Assembly (NCBI GenBank): GCA_029777935.1
Contig: JAKORH010000305.1
Span: 1-19,462 of the forward strand
Reading direction: 5' to 3'
Length of the DNA stretch: 19,462 nucleotides
DNA from: Pseudomonadota bacterium
GTDB lineage: Bacteria > Pseudomonadota > Gammaproteobacteria > Burkholderiales > Burkholderiaceae
Below, in pieces: positions 6,972 through 14,440 of this stretch. Position 1 is the stretch's first letter. Every line of letters begins with the position of its first letter. The notes under the pieces were generated by a model that ran no database searches, was not told where the DNA came from, and worked only from the letters and a program-made list of their open reading frames with translations. The position numbers and the translations under genes were made by a program.

Positions 6972-8251
6972 GTCGAATCGTCATCACCGGCGGCGGCTGG
7001 GCGGGATGCGCGGCGGCATTGGCGGCGCGCCAGGCCGGCGCCGAAGTCGTGCTGCTCGAACGCAGCGACAGCCTGCTGGGCACGGGGCTGGTCGGCGGCA
7101 TCATGCGCAACAACGGCCGCTTCACCGCCGCCGAGGAAATGATCGCGCTCGGCGGCGGTGCACTGTTCGAGGTCTGCGACGCGAACTCGCGCCACCGCAA
7201 CCTCGCGTTTCCGGGCCATCAGCACGCGTCGATCTACGACGTGGCGTGGATCGAGCAGGGCGTGAAGCAGAAGCTGCTTGCCGCCGGCGTGGAGATCTGG
7301 CTGCTCGCCCGTGTCAACGGGCTCGTCAAGCCCAACGGCGCGATCCGCGCGGTCAAGCTCGAGAACGAGACGGCGATCGAGGGCGACGTGTTCGTCGACA
7401 CCACCGGATCGTTCGGGCCGCAAAGCTTCTGCACCGAGGCCGGCAACGGCTGCGTCATGTGCATCATGCGCTGCCCGACCTTCGGCCCGCGCGCGAGCGT
7501 CACCGGGCTGGCCGGCATAACGGAGAAGCAGGGCCGCAAGGCCGACGGTACGGTCGGTGCGATGAGCGGCTCGTGCGAATTCTCCAAGGACACGCTGGCG
7601 CCCGAGCTGGCCCACAAGCTGGAGCGCGAAGGGCTGCTGGTGATTCCGCTGCCGTCGCAGCTCGTCGACGAGAGCAAGCTCGCCGGCAAGGCGTGCCAGC
7701 AGTACGCGTCCGGCGACTACGCGCGCAACATCATCGTGCTCGACACCGGGCGCGCGAAGCTGATGACCTCGCACATGCCGCTGCACCAGTTGCGCCAGGT
7801 GGCGGGTTTCGAGAACGTGCGCTACGACGATCCGTACGCGGGCACGCTCGGCAATTCGATGCGCTACGCCGCGCTGTCGCCGCGCGACGACGCGATGCAG
7901 GTGCAGGGCGACGTCGACAACCTGTTCTGCGGCGGCGAGAAGGCGGGACTGCTGGTCGGTCACACCGAGGCGATCGTCACCGGCACGCTGGCCGGCCACA
8001 ACGCCGTGCGCAAGGCCGCCGGCAAGGCGCTGCTGACGCTGCCCGACACGCTCGCGGTCGGCGATGCGATCGCGCACGTGCGCGATCGCATGCAGACCGA
8101 CGCCGGCATGCGCGAGAAGTACACGTTCTCCGGCGCCGGCTACTTCAGGCGCATGCAGGAGCGCGACCTGTACACGACCGACGTGGCGAAGCTGCGCCGG
8201 CGCGTCGCCGCCGCGGGGCTCGCCGGCGTGTTCGCGCAGCCCGTGCAGTGA
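6968..8251 (+). CDS. FAD-dependent oxidoreductase with a cysteine cluster
   Basis: A 427-residue flavoprotein. The N-terminal dinucleotide fold is clear: IVITGGGWAGCAAALAARQAG (from residue 4) ending in the acidic VVLLE (27-31). The C-terminal FAD segment LFCGGEKAGLLVGHTEAIVTG (319 onward) resembles the TrmFO/MnmG (GidA-like) fold. Between them lie cysteines 155, 162, 165 and 169 in the pattern C-x6-C-x2-C-x3-C-P, which looks like an iron-sulfur ligand set. A tRNA role is unlikely given the place. ATGA overlap with the fusion gene and the ferredoxin just behind suggest it exchanges electrons with the 2-oxoacid oxidoreductase. Known precedent: the 2-oxoglutarate oxidoreductase of Azoarcus evansii carries FAD and reduces NADP. 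I cannot say this protein is the same; its acceptor is unknown. Confidence 0.85.
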   Translation: MSRIVITGGGWAGCAAALAARQAGAEVVLLERSDSLLGTGLVGGIMRNNGRFTAAEEMIALGGGALFEVCDANSRHRNLAFPGHQHASIYDVAWIEQGVKQKLLAAGVEIWLLARVNGLVKPNGAIRAVKLENETAIEGDVFVDTTGSFGPQSFCTEAGNGCVMCIMRCPTFGPRASVTGLAGITEKQGRKADGTVGAMSGSCEFSKDTLAPELAHKLEREGLLVIPLPSQLVDESKLAGKACQQYASGDYARNIIVLDTGRAKLMTSHMPLHQLRQVAGFENVRYDDPYAGTLGNSMRYAALSPRDDAMQVQGDVDNLFCGGEKAGLLVGHTEAIVTGTLAGHNAVRKAAGKALLTLPDTLAVGDAIAHVRDRMQTDAGMREKYTFSGAGYFRRMQERDLYTTDVAKLRRRVAAAGLAGVFAQPVQ

Positions 8252-8258
8252 GACGCCG

Positions 8259-8519
8259 ATGGCGTACATGGTCTCCTGCGAGTGCATCAACTGCAGCGCG
8301 TGCGAGTACGAGTGCCCGGTGCGCGCGATCCGCGCCGGCGCGAGCCAGTACATGATCGACGCCGCAACCTGCGTCGAGTGCGACGGCTACTTTCCCGTCG
8401 CGCGCTGCAAATCGGTGTGTCCGGTCAATGCATGCTCGCCGTTGCGCGAGAGCTATCAGTTCAAGATGCGCAGCCTCGCCAACCGCGGCGCGCCGCCCGT
8501 GGTGCTGCGCGCGCCATGA
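8259..8519 (+). CDS. 2[4Fe-4S] ferredoxin, YfhL/Allochromatium-type
   Basis: An 86-residue ferredoxin. The first motif is CINCSACEYECP (C-x2-C-x2-C-x3-C-P). The second has the insert typical of Allochromatium-type ferredoxins: CVEC, eight residues, then CKSVCP, with an extra Cys shortly after (VNAC). These ferredoxins usually have at least one very low-potential cluster. It starts seven bases after the flavoprotein stop and overlaps the next gene by ATGA. It is the second ferredoxin of the operon; its place next to the FAD protein rather than next to alpha-beta suggests the two work together. The ribosome site is weak (GAGACGCCG). Confidence 0.92.
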   Translation: MAYMVSCECINCSACEYECPVRAIRAGASQYMIDAATCVECDGYFPVARCKSVCPVNACSPLRESYQFKMRSLANRGAPPVVLRAP

Positions 8520-8719
8520 GCGGTACCGAACACCAGGACGCGGCGCCGCTGCGGCAGCGGCTGGCAGCGCTGCAGCGCAAGCTCGACCTGCTGACCAGCA
8601 AGCCCGCGCGGGCCGAGGCGATGCGCGAAATCGCGCGCCTGCGCTGGCAGCTCGGCGAGATCAGCGATGACGAGCTGCGGCAGTTCGAGGATTTTGCCGA
8701 CGGGTTCAGCTACGAGTAA
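8516..8719 (+). CDS. Small hypothetical protein, last gene of the oxidoreductase run
   Basis: A 67-residue protein that I do not recognise. It has no cysteines, no signal peptide and no membrane segment. The sequence is highly charged and helical, with leucine-rich heptad-like stretches (LRQRLAALQRKLDLL, MREIARLRWQL), and ends in an acidic tail (SDDELRQFEDFADGFSYE). That would suit a coiled-coil or helical-hairpin adaptor. Its ATG overlaps the ferredoxin stop, so it is translationally coupled to the electron-transfer genes, which argues that it is a real gene and possibly an assembly or docking factor. Confidence 0.72.
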   Translation: MSGTEHQDAAPLRQRLAALQRKLDLLTSKPARAEAMREIARLRWQLGEISDDELRQFEDFADGFSYE

Positions 8720-8741
8720 CGGCGCGGCAGGAGCAAACTTG

Positions 8742-8815
8742 CCGTCGCCCCGGCGCAGGCCGGGGCCTAATCTCGATCGCCGCAAATTGGGCCCCGGCCT
8801 CCGCCGGCGCGACAC
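8742..8815. repeat. Compound palindromic repeat, copy A
   Basis: Hairpin 8747-8766 (GCCCCGGC/GCCGGGGC, four-base loop), a spacer of about 25 bases, then a second imperfect hairpin around 8790-8813. Bases 8771-8800 are identical to 10932-10961 downstream of the DUF4139 gene, so the two are copies of one element. It lies between the 67-residue protein and the rhodanese and may end or weaken the upstream transcript, although no T-run follows the stems. Confidence 0.8.
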
Positions 8816-8833
8816 GCATTTCGACACCGAACG

Positions 8834-9301
8834 ATGAAACGCTACGCCGACCTGCTCGCCGACGCGCAGACGCGCGTGCGCGAGATCCAGCCGTGGGATC
8901 TGACGCAGGCGCTCGCGCGCGCGACGCCGCCGCTGCTGCTCGACGTGCGCGAACCGTCCGAGTTCGCGCAGGCGCGCATCCCGGGCTCGGTCAACGTGCC
9001 GCGCGGCGTGCTGGAGCAGGCGTGCGAATGGGACTACGACGAGACGGTTCCCGCGCTCGCCGCGCGCGCCGTCGAGTCGATCGTCGTCGTGTGCCGCTCC
9101 GGCAACCGCTCGCTGCTCGCCGCCGACGTGCTGCGGCAGATGGGGTTCGCCGACGTGGTGTCGCTGAAGACCGGCGTGCGCGGCTGGAACGACTTCGACC
9201 AGCCGCTGGTCGATGCGCAGGGACGCTTGATCGACGGCGACGCGGCCGAGCTGGTCCTTGCGCCGCGCGTGCGACCGGAGCAGCGGCGGCCAGCCGGTTA
9301 A
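8834..9301 (+). CDS. Rhodanese-like sulfurtransferase
   Basis: A 155-residue single-domain rhodanese. It has LLLDVREPSEFAQARIPGSVN (from about 35), the active-site loop CRSGNRS with the sulfur-carrying Cys87, and the final GVRGWND. Such proteins move sulfane sulfur or bind thiols; cluster assembly for the neighbouring iron-sulfur proteins is a possible role (inference). There is no signal peptide, so it is cytoplasmic. The N-terminal ~20 residues and the C-terminal ~25 residues extend beyond the minimal domain. The start at 8834 has no strong ribosome site. A repeat element separates it from the oxidoreductase run, so co-transcription is uncertain. Confidence 0.92.
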   Translation: MKRYADLLADAQTRVREIQPWDLTQALARATPPLLLDVREPSEFAQARIPGSVNVPRGVLEQACEWDYDETVPALAARAVESIVVVCRSGNRSLLAADVLRQMGFADVVSLKTGVRGWNDFDQPLVDAQGRLIDGDAAELVLAPRVRPEQRRPAG

Positions 9302-9350
9302 CCCTGTTCCGATCGCGGAGACGTTCAATGCGCGTGTACCTTTGCCGCGC

Positions 9351-9356
9351 AGGAGG
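9351..9356 (+). promoter_or_regulatory. Strong ribosome binding site of the DUF4139-type gene
   Basis: A perfect AGGAGG ends five bases before the ATG at 9362. It is the best ribosome site of the window and settles that start. Confidence 0.8.
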
Positions 9357-9361
9357 CGTCG

Positions 9362-10870
9362 ATGCCCGTTCACCGTTTCGCCGCGCTCGCGGCCGCGCTC
9401 GCGAGCCTGCCCGCTTTCGCGCAGCCGCCCGGCGCGACCGCGCTGACCATCTACTCGAGCGCAAGCCCGGGAGCGATCGCGCCCGAGAACTACCGCTTCC
9501 CCGGGCGCGGCGGCGTGCCGGGTTACGCGGTGGTGCGGCAGGAGCGCGAGATCGAACTTGCGCGCGGCCGCAACGAAGTGAAGTTCAGCGACGTGGCGGC
9601 GCTGATCGACCCGACCACGGTGATGTTCGAATCGCTGACCGATCCGAAGGGCACGTCGGTGCGCGAGCAGAACTTCCAGTTCGATCTGGTCAGCACCGAC
9701 AAGCTGCTGCAGAAGTTCGTCGACCGCCAGATCGCGGTCGAGCAGGTCCGCGGCCAGTCGACCGAATCGTTCAGCGGCACGCTGCTGTCCACGCAGGGCG
9801 GCATCGTGCTGAAACGCGACGACGGCGGCGTGCAGATCCTGCCGCACAACGCGGGCGTCAGGCTGCCCGCGCTGCCGGGCGGGCTGATCACGCGGCCCAC
9901 TCTGGTGTGGAACGTCGACGCGAAGAACGCGGGCATGCAGCGCACGCGCGTCGCCTATCAGACGCAGGGCATCACGTGGTGGGCCGACTACAACGTCACC
10001 TTCGCCGAAGGTCGCAACCACGGCGACTGCAGGCTCGAGGTCGGCGCGTGGGTCAGCATCGTCAACACGTCGGGCGCGAGCTACCCGGACGCGAAGTTGA
10101 AGCTGGTGGCAGGCGAGGTGCATCGGGCGCCGGTCGCCGGCCGCGCCGCGTCGGCGAAGGCCGCGTCGCCGATGATGGCGCGCGATGCCGCGGCGGAAGG
10201 TTTCGCGGAGAAGGCGTTCTTCGAATACCACCTGTACACGCTCGGACGTCCGACCACGCTGCCCGACAACTCGACCAAGCAGATCGAGCTGTTTCCGGTC
10301 GCGCGTGGCGTGCCGTGCGAACGCACGCTCGTCTACTACGGCCGGCCCGACGGCGGTTACGGCTTCCTGCCTAGCCCTGCCACCGACCGCGGCTATGGCG
10401 TGGTCAGCAACAGGCAGGTCGACGTCTACCTGCAGTTCAGGAATGCGGAAGCGGCCAACCTCGGCATGCCGCTGCCGCGCGGCCGCGTGCGCGTGTCGAA
10501 GCTCGACCCGGCCGACCGCACGCTCGAATTCATCGGCGAGGACGCGATCGACCACACGCCCAGGAACGAGAAGGTGCTGCTGAAGCTCGGAGCCGCATTC
10601 GACGTGGTCGGCGAGCGGCGGCAAGTCGACTTCAAGGTCGACACGTCGCGCAAGACGATGAGCGAGGACATCGAAATCCGGCTGCGCAACGCGAAGAAGG
10701 AACCGGTCGAGGTGCAGGTCAAGGAAGTGCTGTATCGCTGGGTCAACTGGGAGATCACGTCGAAGAGCCACGCCTATCGCAAGGACGACGCGCGCAGCGT
10801 GTACTTCCCGGTGACGGTGCCTGCTGGTGAGGAGGTGACCGTGCGCTACACGGTTCGCTACTCGTGGTGA
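9362..10870 (+). CDS. Secreted DUF4139-family protein
   Basis: A 502-residue exported protein. The signal peptide ends at AFA (18-20) before Q21. The body matches the DUF4139 pattern: an N-terminal ALTIYSSASPG beta strand, REIELARGRNEVKFSDVAAL, PTTVMFESL, and the central TQGITWWADYNVTF motif followed by LEVGAWVSIVNTSGASYPDAKLKLVAGEV. The C-terminal part is rich in beta strands and ends in VTVPAGEEVTVRYTVRYSW. The family's function is unknown; it is generally an envelope or periplasmic protein. The gene is 60 bases after the rhodanese, with its own strong ribosome site. Its last 13 bases overlap the end of the convergent ABC gene. Confidence 0.85.
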   Translation: MPVHRFAALAAALASLPAFAQPPGATALTIYSSASPGAIAPENYRFPGRGGVPGYAVVRQEREIELARGRNEVKFSDVAALIDPTTVMFESLTDPKGTSVREQNFQFDLVSTDKLLQKFVDRQIAVEQVRGQSTESFSGTLLSTQGGIVLKRDDGGVQILPHNAGVRLPALPGGLITRPTLVWNVDAKNAGMQRTRVAYQTQGITWWADYNVTFAEGRNHGDCRLEVGAWVSIVNTSGASYPDAKLKLVAGEVHRAPVAGRAASAKAASPMMARDAAAEGFAEKAFFEYHLYTLGRPTTLPDNSTKQIELFPVARGVPCERTLVYYGRPDGGYGFLPSPATDRGYGVVSNRQVDVYLQFRNAEAANLGMPLPRGRVRVSKLDPADRTLEFIGEDAIDHTPRNEKVLLKLGAAFDVVGERRQVDFKVDTSRKTMSEDIEIRLRNAKKEPVEVQVKEVLYRWVNWEITSKSHAYRKDDARSVYFPVTVPAGEEVTVRYTVRYSW

Positions 10871-12837
10871 AACTTCTCGTCGCCGCGGCGAAGAGCCTGC
10901 CCCGGACTTGATCCGGGGCCGGGGCCCAAGTTCTCGATCGCCGCAAATTGGGCCCCGGCCTTGGCCGGGGTGACGGAAGCGAGCACCGGGCCTGCGTCCT
11001 CGTCGTCCTCCGCGCCGAGGAAGCCGCCGCTCTGGTGCGCCCACAGCCGCGCGTAGATGCCGCCGAACGCGAGCAGGCTCTGATGATTGCCCTGCTCGAC
11101 GATGCGGCCGTGGTCCATCACGATCAGCCGGTCCATCGCGGCGATCGTTGACAGCCGGTGCGCGATCGCCAGCACCGTCTTGCCCTCCATCAGCCGGTAG
11201 AGGCTCCCCTGGATCGCCGCCTCGACCTCGCTGTCGAGGGCGCTGGTGGCCTCGTCGAGCACGAGGATCGGCGCGTCCTTCAGCATCACGCGCGCGATCG
11301 CCACCCGCTGGCGCTGGCCGCCGGAGAGTTTCACCCCGCGCTCGCCCACATGGGCGTCGTAGCCGTGCCGGCCCTTCGGATCGGCGAGCGACAGGATGAA
11401 GTCGTGCGCCTCGGCGCGCTCGGCGGCGCGGACCATCTCGATGTCGGTGGCGTCGGGGCGGCCGTAGACGATGTTCTCGCGCACCGAGCGATGCAGCAGC
11501 GACGTGTCCTGGGTGACCATGCCCACCTGCGCGCGCAGGCTGTCCTGCGTGACGTGGGAGATGTCGTGGCCGTCGATCAGGATGCGCCCCTGCGGCAGGT
11601 CGTAGAAGCGCAGCAGCAGGTTGACGATCGTGCTCTTGCCCGCGCCCGATCGGCCCACCAGCCCGATCTTCTCGCCCGCCGCGATCGTGAGCGAGAAGTC
11701 GTCGATCACCTTGCGCGGACCGCCATACGAGAACGTCACGTGCTCGAAGCGGATCTCGCCGCGCGTGACCGCGATCGGGCGTGCGCCGGCGCGGTCGACC
11801 ACGGAGTGCGCCTTCGACAGCGTCAGCATGCCGTCCTGCACCGTGCCGACGTACTCGAACAGCGCCGCCATCTCCCACATGATCCAGTGCGAGATGCCGT
11901 TCAGCCGCATCGCCATCGCCGCGGCGGCGGCGACCGCGCCGATCCCCACGCCGGCGTCGCCGCGCGACCACAGCCACAGCGACAGTCCCGCGGTGGAGCC
12001 GATCAGCACCACGCTGAGAATCTGGTTCACCGTCTCGAAGCCGGTGACGTAGCGCATCTGCCGGTGCACGGTCGTCATGAACTCCTGCATCGCGCTCTTC
12101 GCATAGCCCGCCTCGCGCTGCGAGTGCGAGAAGAGCTTGACGGTGGCGATGTTGGTGTACGCGTCCGTGATGCGGCCTGTCATCAGGCTCCTCGCGTCGG
12201 CCTGCGCCTGCGCCACGCGCGCCAGCCGCGGCACGAAGTACCACATCGACACCGCGTACAACGCCAGCCACAGCGCGAACGGCCCGATCATTCGCAGGTC
12301 GAAGCCGCCGAGGATCGCGCTCATGGTGACGAAATAGATGACCACGTAGACCAGGATGTCGGCGAACACCATCCACGCGTCGCGCACCGCGAGCGCGGTC
12401 TGCATCACCTTGGTCGCGATGCGGCCGGCGAACTCGTCCTGGAAGAAGGTCATGCTCTGCGCCAGCATCAGCCGGTGGAAGTTCCAGCGCAGCCGCATCG
12501 GCAGGTTGCCGGCGAGCGTCTGGTGCTTGAACGCCGACTGCGCGAGCGCCAGCGCGATGCTGCCTGCCAGCACCAGCGCCAGAGCCGCCAGCGTCGCGCC
12601 GTGCTCGTGCCAGAACGTCTGCGGCCGCGCGGCGGCCAGCCAGTCGATCACGTGGCTCAGCATCGCGAACAGCAGCGCCTCGAAGGCGCCGATGGCCGCG
12701 GTGAACAGCGTCATCAATGCGATGTAGCGCCGGGTGCCGGCGGTGGCGGCCCAGATGAACGCACCGAAGGTGCGCGGCGGCGCCGCCGGCGGCGCGTCGG
12801 GGTAGGGATCGACGAGCTTCTCGAACCAGGCAAACAC
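10858..12837 (-). CDS. ABC exporter, fused membrane and ATPase domains
   Basis: A 659-residue half-transporter of the multidrug/lipid exporter type; two copies would form an inner-membrane pump. Five to six membrane segments lie in residues 30-310. The ATPase domain follows with Walker A GRSGAGKS (395-402), signature LSGGQ (504-508), Walker B ILVLDE (524-529) and H-loop His560. I chose the GTG at 12835-12837, giving (M)FAWFEKLVDPYPDAPP, which fits how relatives start; a TTG at 12859-12861 would add eight residues. Neither has a good ribosome site. The last ~40 residues, after GAEDDEDAG, are encoded by a repeat element and are not part of the family. The substrate is unknown. The gene is monocistronic and convergent with the DUF4139 gene. 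Confidence 0.92.
   Translation of the reverse strand: MFAWFEKLVDPYPDAPPAAPPRTFGAFIWAATAGTRRYIALMTLFTAAIGAFEALLFAMLSHVIDWLAAARPQTFWHEHGATLAALALVLAGSIALALAQSAFKHQTLAGNLPMRLRWNFHRLMLAQSMTFFQDEFAGRIATKVMQTALAVRDAWMVFADILVYVVIYFVTMSAILGGFDLRMIGPFALWLALYAVSMWYFVPRLARVAQAQADARSLMTGRITDAYTNIATVKLFSHSQREAGYAKSAMQEFMTTVHRQMRYVTGFETVNQILSVVLIGSTAGLSLWLWSRGDAGVGIGAVAAAAAMAMRLNGISHWIMWEMAALFEYVGTVQDGMLTLSKAHSVVDRAGARPIAVTRGEIRFEHVTFSYGGPRKVIDDFSLTIAAGEKIGLVGRSGAGKSTIVNLLLRFYDLPQGRILIDGHDISHVTQDSLRAQVGMVTQDTSLLHRSVRENIVYGRPDATDIEMVRAAERAEAHDFILSLADPKGRHGYDAHVGERGVKLSGGQRQRVAIARVMLKDAPILVLDEATSALDSEVEAAIQGSLYRLMEGKTVLAIAHRLSTIAAMDRLIVMDHGRIVEQGNHQSLLAFGGIYARLWAHQSGGFLGAEDDEDAGPVLASVTPAKAGAQFAAIENLGPGPGSSPGQALRRGDEKFHHE
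10885..10983. repeat. Compound palindromic repeat, copy B, inside the ABC gene 3' end
   Basis: Hairpin 10899-10919 (GCCCCGGA/TCCGGGGC) is followed by a spacer and a second hairpin 10953-10970 (CCCCGGCC/GGCCGGGG, two-base loop), the same layout as copy A. A 30-base block (10932-10961) is identical in both. On the minus strand it is translated as the tail of the ABC exporter (VTPAKAGAQ and onward). It lies just past the DUF4139 stop and could also act as a terminator between the convergent genes. Confidence 0.85.
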
Positions 12838-13101
12838 GTTGATTGCAGCCGCGCCCGTCAATGCGCGGCCGGCATCGGAGGGGGAGCGTAGCGAAAGACG
12901 CGACGGCCCACCCGTGCCGATTCCCGTCCCGGCTCGGTTCGGTCGAGAAAGACGCCGGTGTCCGCCAAGTTTCGCGGACGCGATTCGTCAAGCTTTCCCG
13001 ACATCAGGCGGGCAGCCGGGCCCCTAGAGTGCGCGCATGTTGCGCTTGCCGCGGCGCGGCGGACGCTCTTCACGGACCTCGGCAACAAGCACGCAAATTC
13101 C
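12838..13101. other. Divergent intergenic region between ABC exporter and Liv operon
   Basis: About 270 bases carry the 5' ends of two divergent genes, so promoters for both are expected here. I see no convincing -35/-10 pair; a TAGAGT near 13026 is the only weak candidate for the plus strand. One plus frame is open through from 12958 into the binding protein gene but lacks any family signal before the ATG at 13114. Confidence 0.4.
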
Positions 13102-13106
13102 AGGAG
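13102..13106 (+). promoter_or_regulatory. Ribosome binding site of the Liv binding protein gene
   Basis: AGGAG lies seven bases before the ATG at 13114. It selects this start over ones further upstream in the same open frame, and the resulting protein begins directly with its Tat signal. Confidence 0.75.
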
Positions 13107-13113
13107 CCCGATC

Positions 13114-14358
13114 ATGGATCACTTCACCCGTCGCGACGCACTGAAAGCGGCACTGGCGCTGGGAACCGCGCCGCTGGTGGCCACGCCGGTCCTCTCGTAC
13201 GGCGCGGGCGAGAAGCCGATCCGCATCGGCATGCACGATCCGCTGACCGGCACCTACGCCGCCGAGGGCGACAGCGAAGTGCGCGGCGCGAAGCTGGCGC
13301 TGGCCGAAGTCAACGCCGCCGGCGGCATCCTCGGCCGCCAGGTCGAACTCATCGTCGAAGACGACAACGCCAACGCGGGCCTCGCCGCTCAGAAGGCGCA
13401 CAAGCTGCTCGAGAAGGACCAGTGCGACATGCTGATGGGCGCCGTGTCGTCGGCCACCGCGCTGTCGGTCAACCAGGTCGCACACCAGAAGGGTACGGTG
13501 TACATGGTTACGGGCGGGCACACCGACCCGGTGACCGGCAGCCAGTGTCACTGGACGACGTTCCGCATCTGCACGACTACGTACATGCTCGCCAACGGGC
13601 TCGCCGGGACTCTGTACAAGAAGTTCGGCGGCAAGTGGTACTTCATCACGCCCGATTACGCCTACGGCCACACGCTGCAGGAGGCGTACGCGAAGATCCT
13701 TAAGTCGATGGGCGGCACCGTGCTCGGCAACTCGCTGTCGCCGCTCGGCACGACGGACTTCTCCTCCTATCTGATCAAGGCGCAATCGACCAATCCGCAG
13801 GTGCTGGTCCTGCTGGTCGACGGCCAGGATCTGCTCAACTGCATGAAGCAGGCGGTCCAGTTCGGGCTGCAGAGGAAGATGCCGATCGGTGGCGGCCTGT
13901 CCGAGCTCGAGGTGCTGCGAGCGCTGCCGCCCGAAGCCCGCCTGGGCTGGTGGACGCTCGAGTGGTACTGGAACCAACCCGGCACGCCGCACGTCAAGGA
14001 ATGGGTCGATCGCTACCGCAAGGCCTATCCGGACGGCAGCTATCCGAGCGCGCGCACGTGGTTCGGCTACGCGGGACTGCACGCGCTGGCGCTCGGCGCG
14101 GCGCGCGCCAAGAGCATCGAGCCGGTGAAGTTCGCGAAGGGGCTGGAGGGCCTCGAGCTGCCGCCGCAAGTGAAGCTGCAGCCGAACAAGGTGTACTTCC
14201 GCCCCGGCGACCACCAGCTCATGTCGAGCGAGTTCCCCGGCGAGATCATCGCCAAAGGCAAGTATCCCGACCTGTTCAAGGTGGCCGAGATCGTCCCCGG
14301 CGACAAGGCGGCGCTGCCGGAGAGCGAGACCGGCTGCAAGCTCGACTATCCGATGTGA
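13114..14358 (+). CDS. Branched-chain amino acid-type ABC substrate-binding protein (HAAT family)
   Basis: A 414-residue periplasmic type I binding protein. It starts with a twin-arginine signal: TRRDALK at 5-11 followed by a hydrophobic stretch to about 28. The mature part has IRIGMHDPLTGTYAAEGDSE, GAKLALAEVNAAGGILGRQVE, EDDNANAGLAAQKAHKL, GAVSSATALSV, WYFITPDYAYGH and LVDGQDLLNCMKQA, all typical of LivJ/UrtA-like proteins. Tat export is common for these in Proteobacteria. It heads the operon with livHMGF-type genes behind it. The family binds amino acids, urea, short amides or aromatic acids; the ligand is not deducible here. The SQCHWTTFRICTTTYML stretch is typical of the relatives annotated only as amide/amino acid binding proteins. 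Confidence 0.93.
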   Translation: MDHFTRRDALKAALALGTAPLVATPVLSYGAGEKPIRIGMHDPLTGTYAAEGDSEVRGAKLALAEVNAAGGILGRQVELIVEDDNANAGLAAQKAHKLLEKDQCDMLMGAVSSATALSVNQVAHQKGTVYMVTGGHTDPVTGSQCHWTTFRICTTTYMLANGLAGTLYKKFGGKWYFITPDYAYGHTLQEAYAKILKSMGGTVLGNSLSPLGTTDFSSYLIKAQSTNPQVLVLLVDGQDLLNCMKQAVQFGLQRKMPIGGGLSELEVLRALPPEARLGWWTLEWYWNQPGTPHVKEWVDRYRKAYPDGSYPSARTWFGYAGLHALALGAARAKSIEPVKFAKGLEGLELPPQVKLQPNKVYFRPGDHQLMSSEFPGEIIAKGKYPDLFKVAEIVPGDKAALPESETGCKLDYPM

Positions 14359-14440
14359 CCGTCCGCCGCGCCCCGCGCGGCCGCCGCGGTTCGCCCGCGG
14401 TTCGCCTGACCGAACCCCGGTTTCCGGGAAGGCCTGCTGA

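Noticed and set aside
6968..8251. tRNA-modifying TrmFO/MnmG enzyme
   Set aside because: Only the general FAD fold and the C-terminal glycine segment are similar; the length, cysteine cluster and place among electron-transfer genes argue for a different role.
6668..8353. A 561-codon minus-strand frame opposite the FAD protein
   Set aside because: Composition shadow; the plus strand has the FAD fold, correct overlaps and codon use.
8456..12991. A 1511-codon open frame on the minus strand
   Set aside because: It is a shadow made by high GC third positions. It is antisense to the rhodanese and DUF4139 genes and out of frame with the ABC exporter, and its product is Arg/His/Ala-rich without any family motif.
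12958..13113. N-terminal extension of the Liv binding protein
   Set aside because: The frame is open upstream, but AGGAG before 13114 and the Tat signal directly after that ATG show the true start.
14359..14440. Terminator or attenuator between the Liv binding protein and livH
   Set aside because: Short GC-rich inverted repeats exist, but no strong stem followed by T residues; GC-rich DNA gives such matches by chance.
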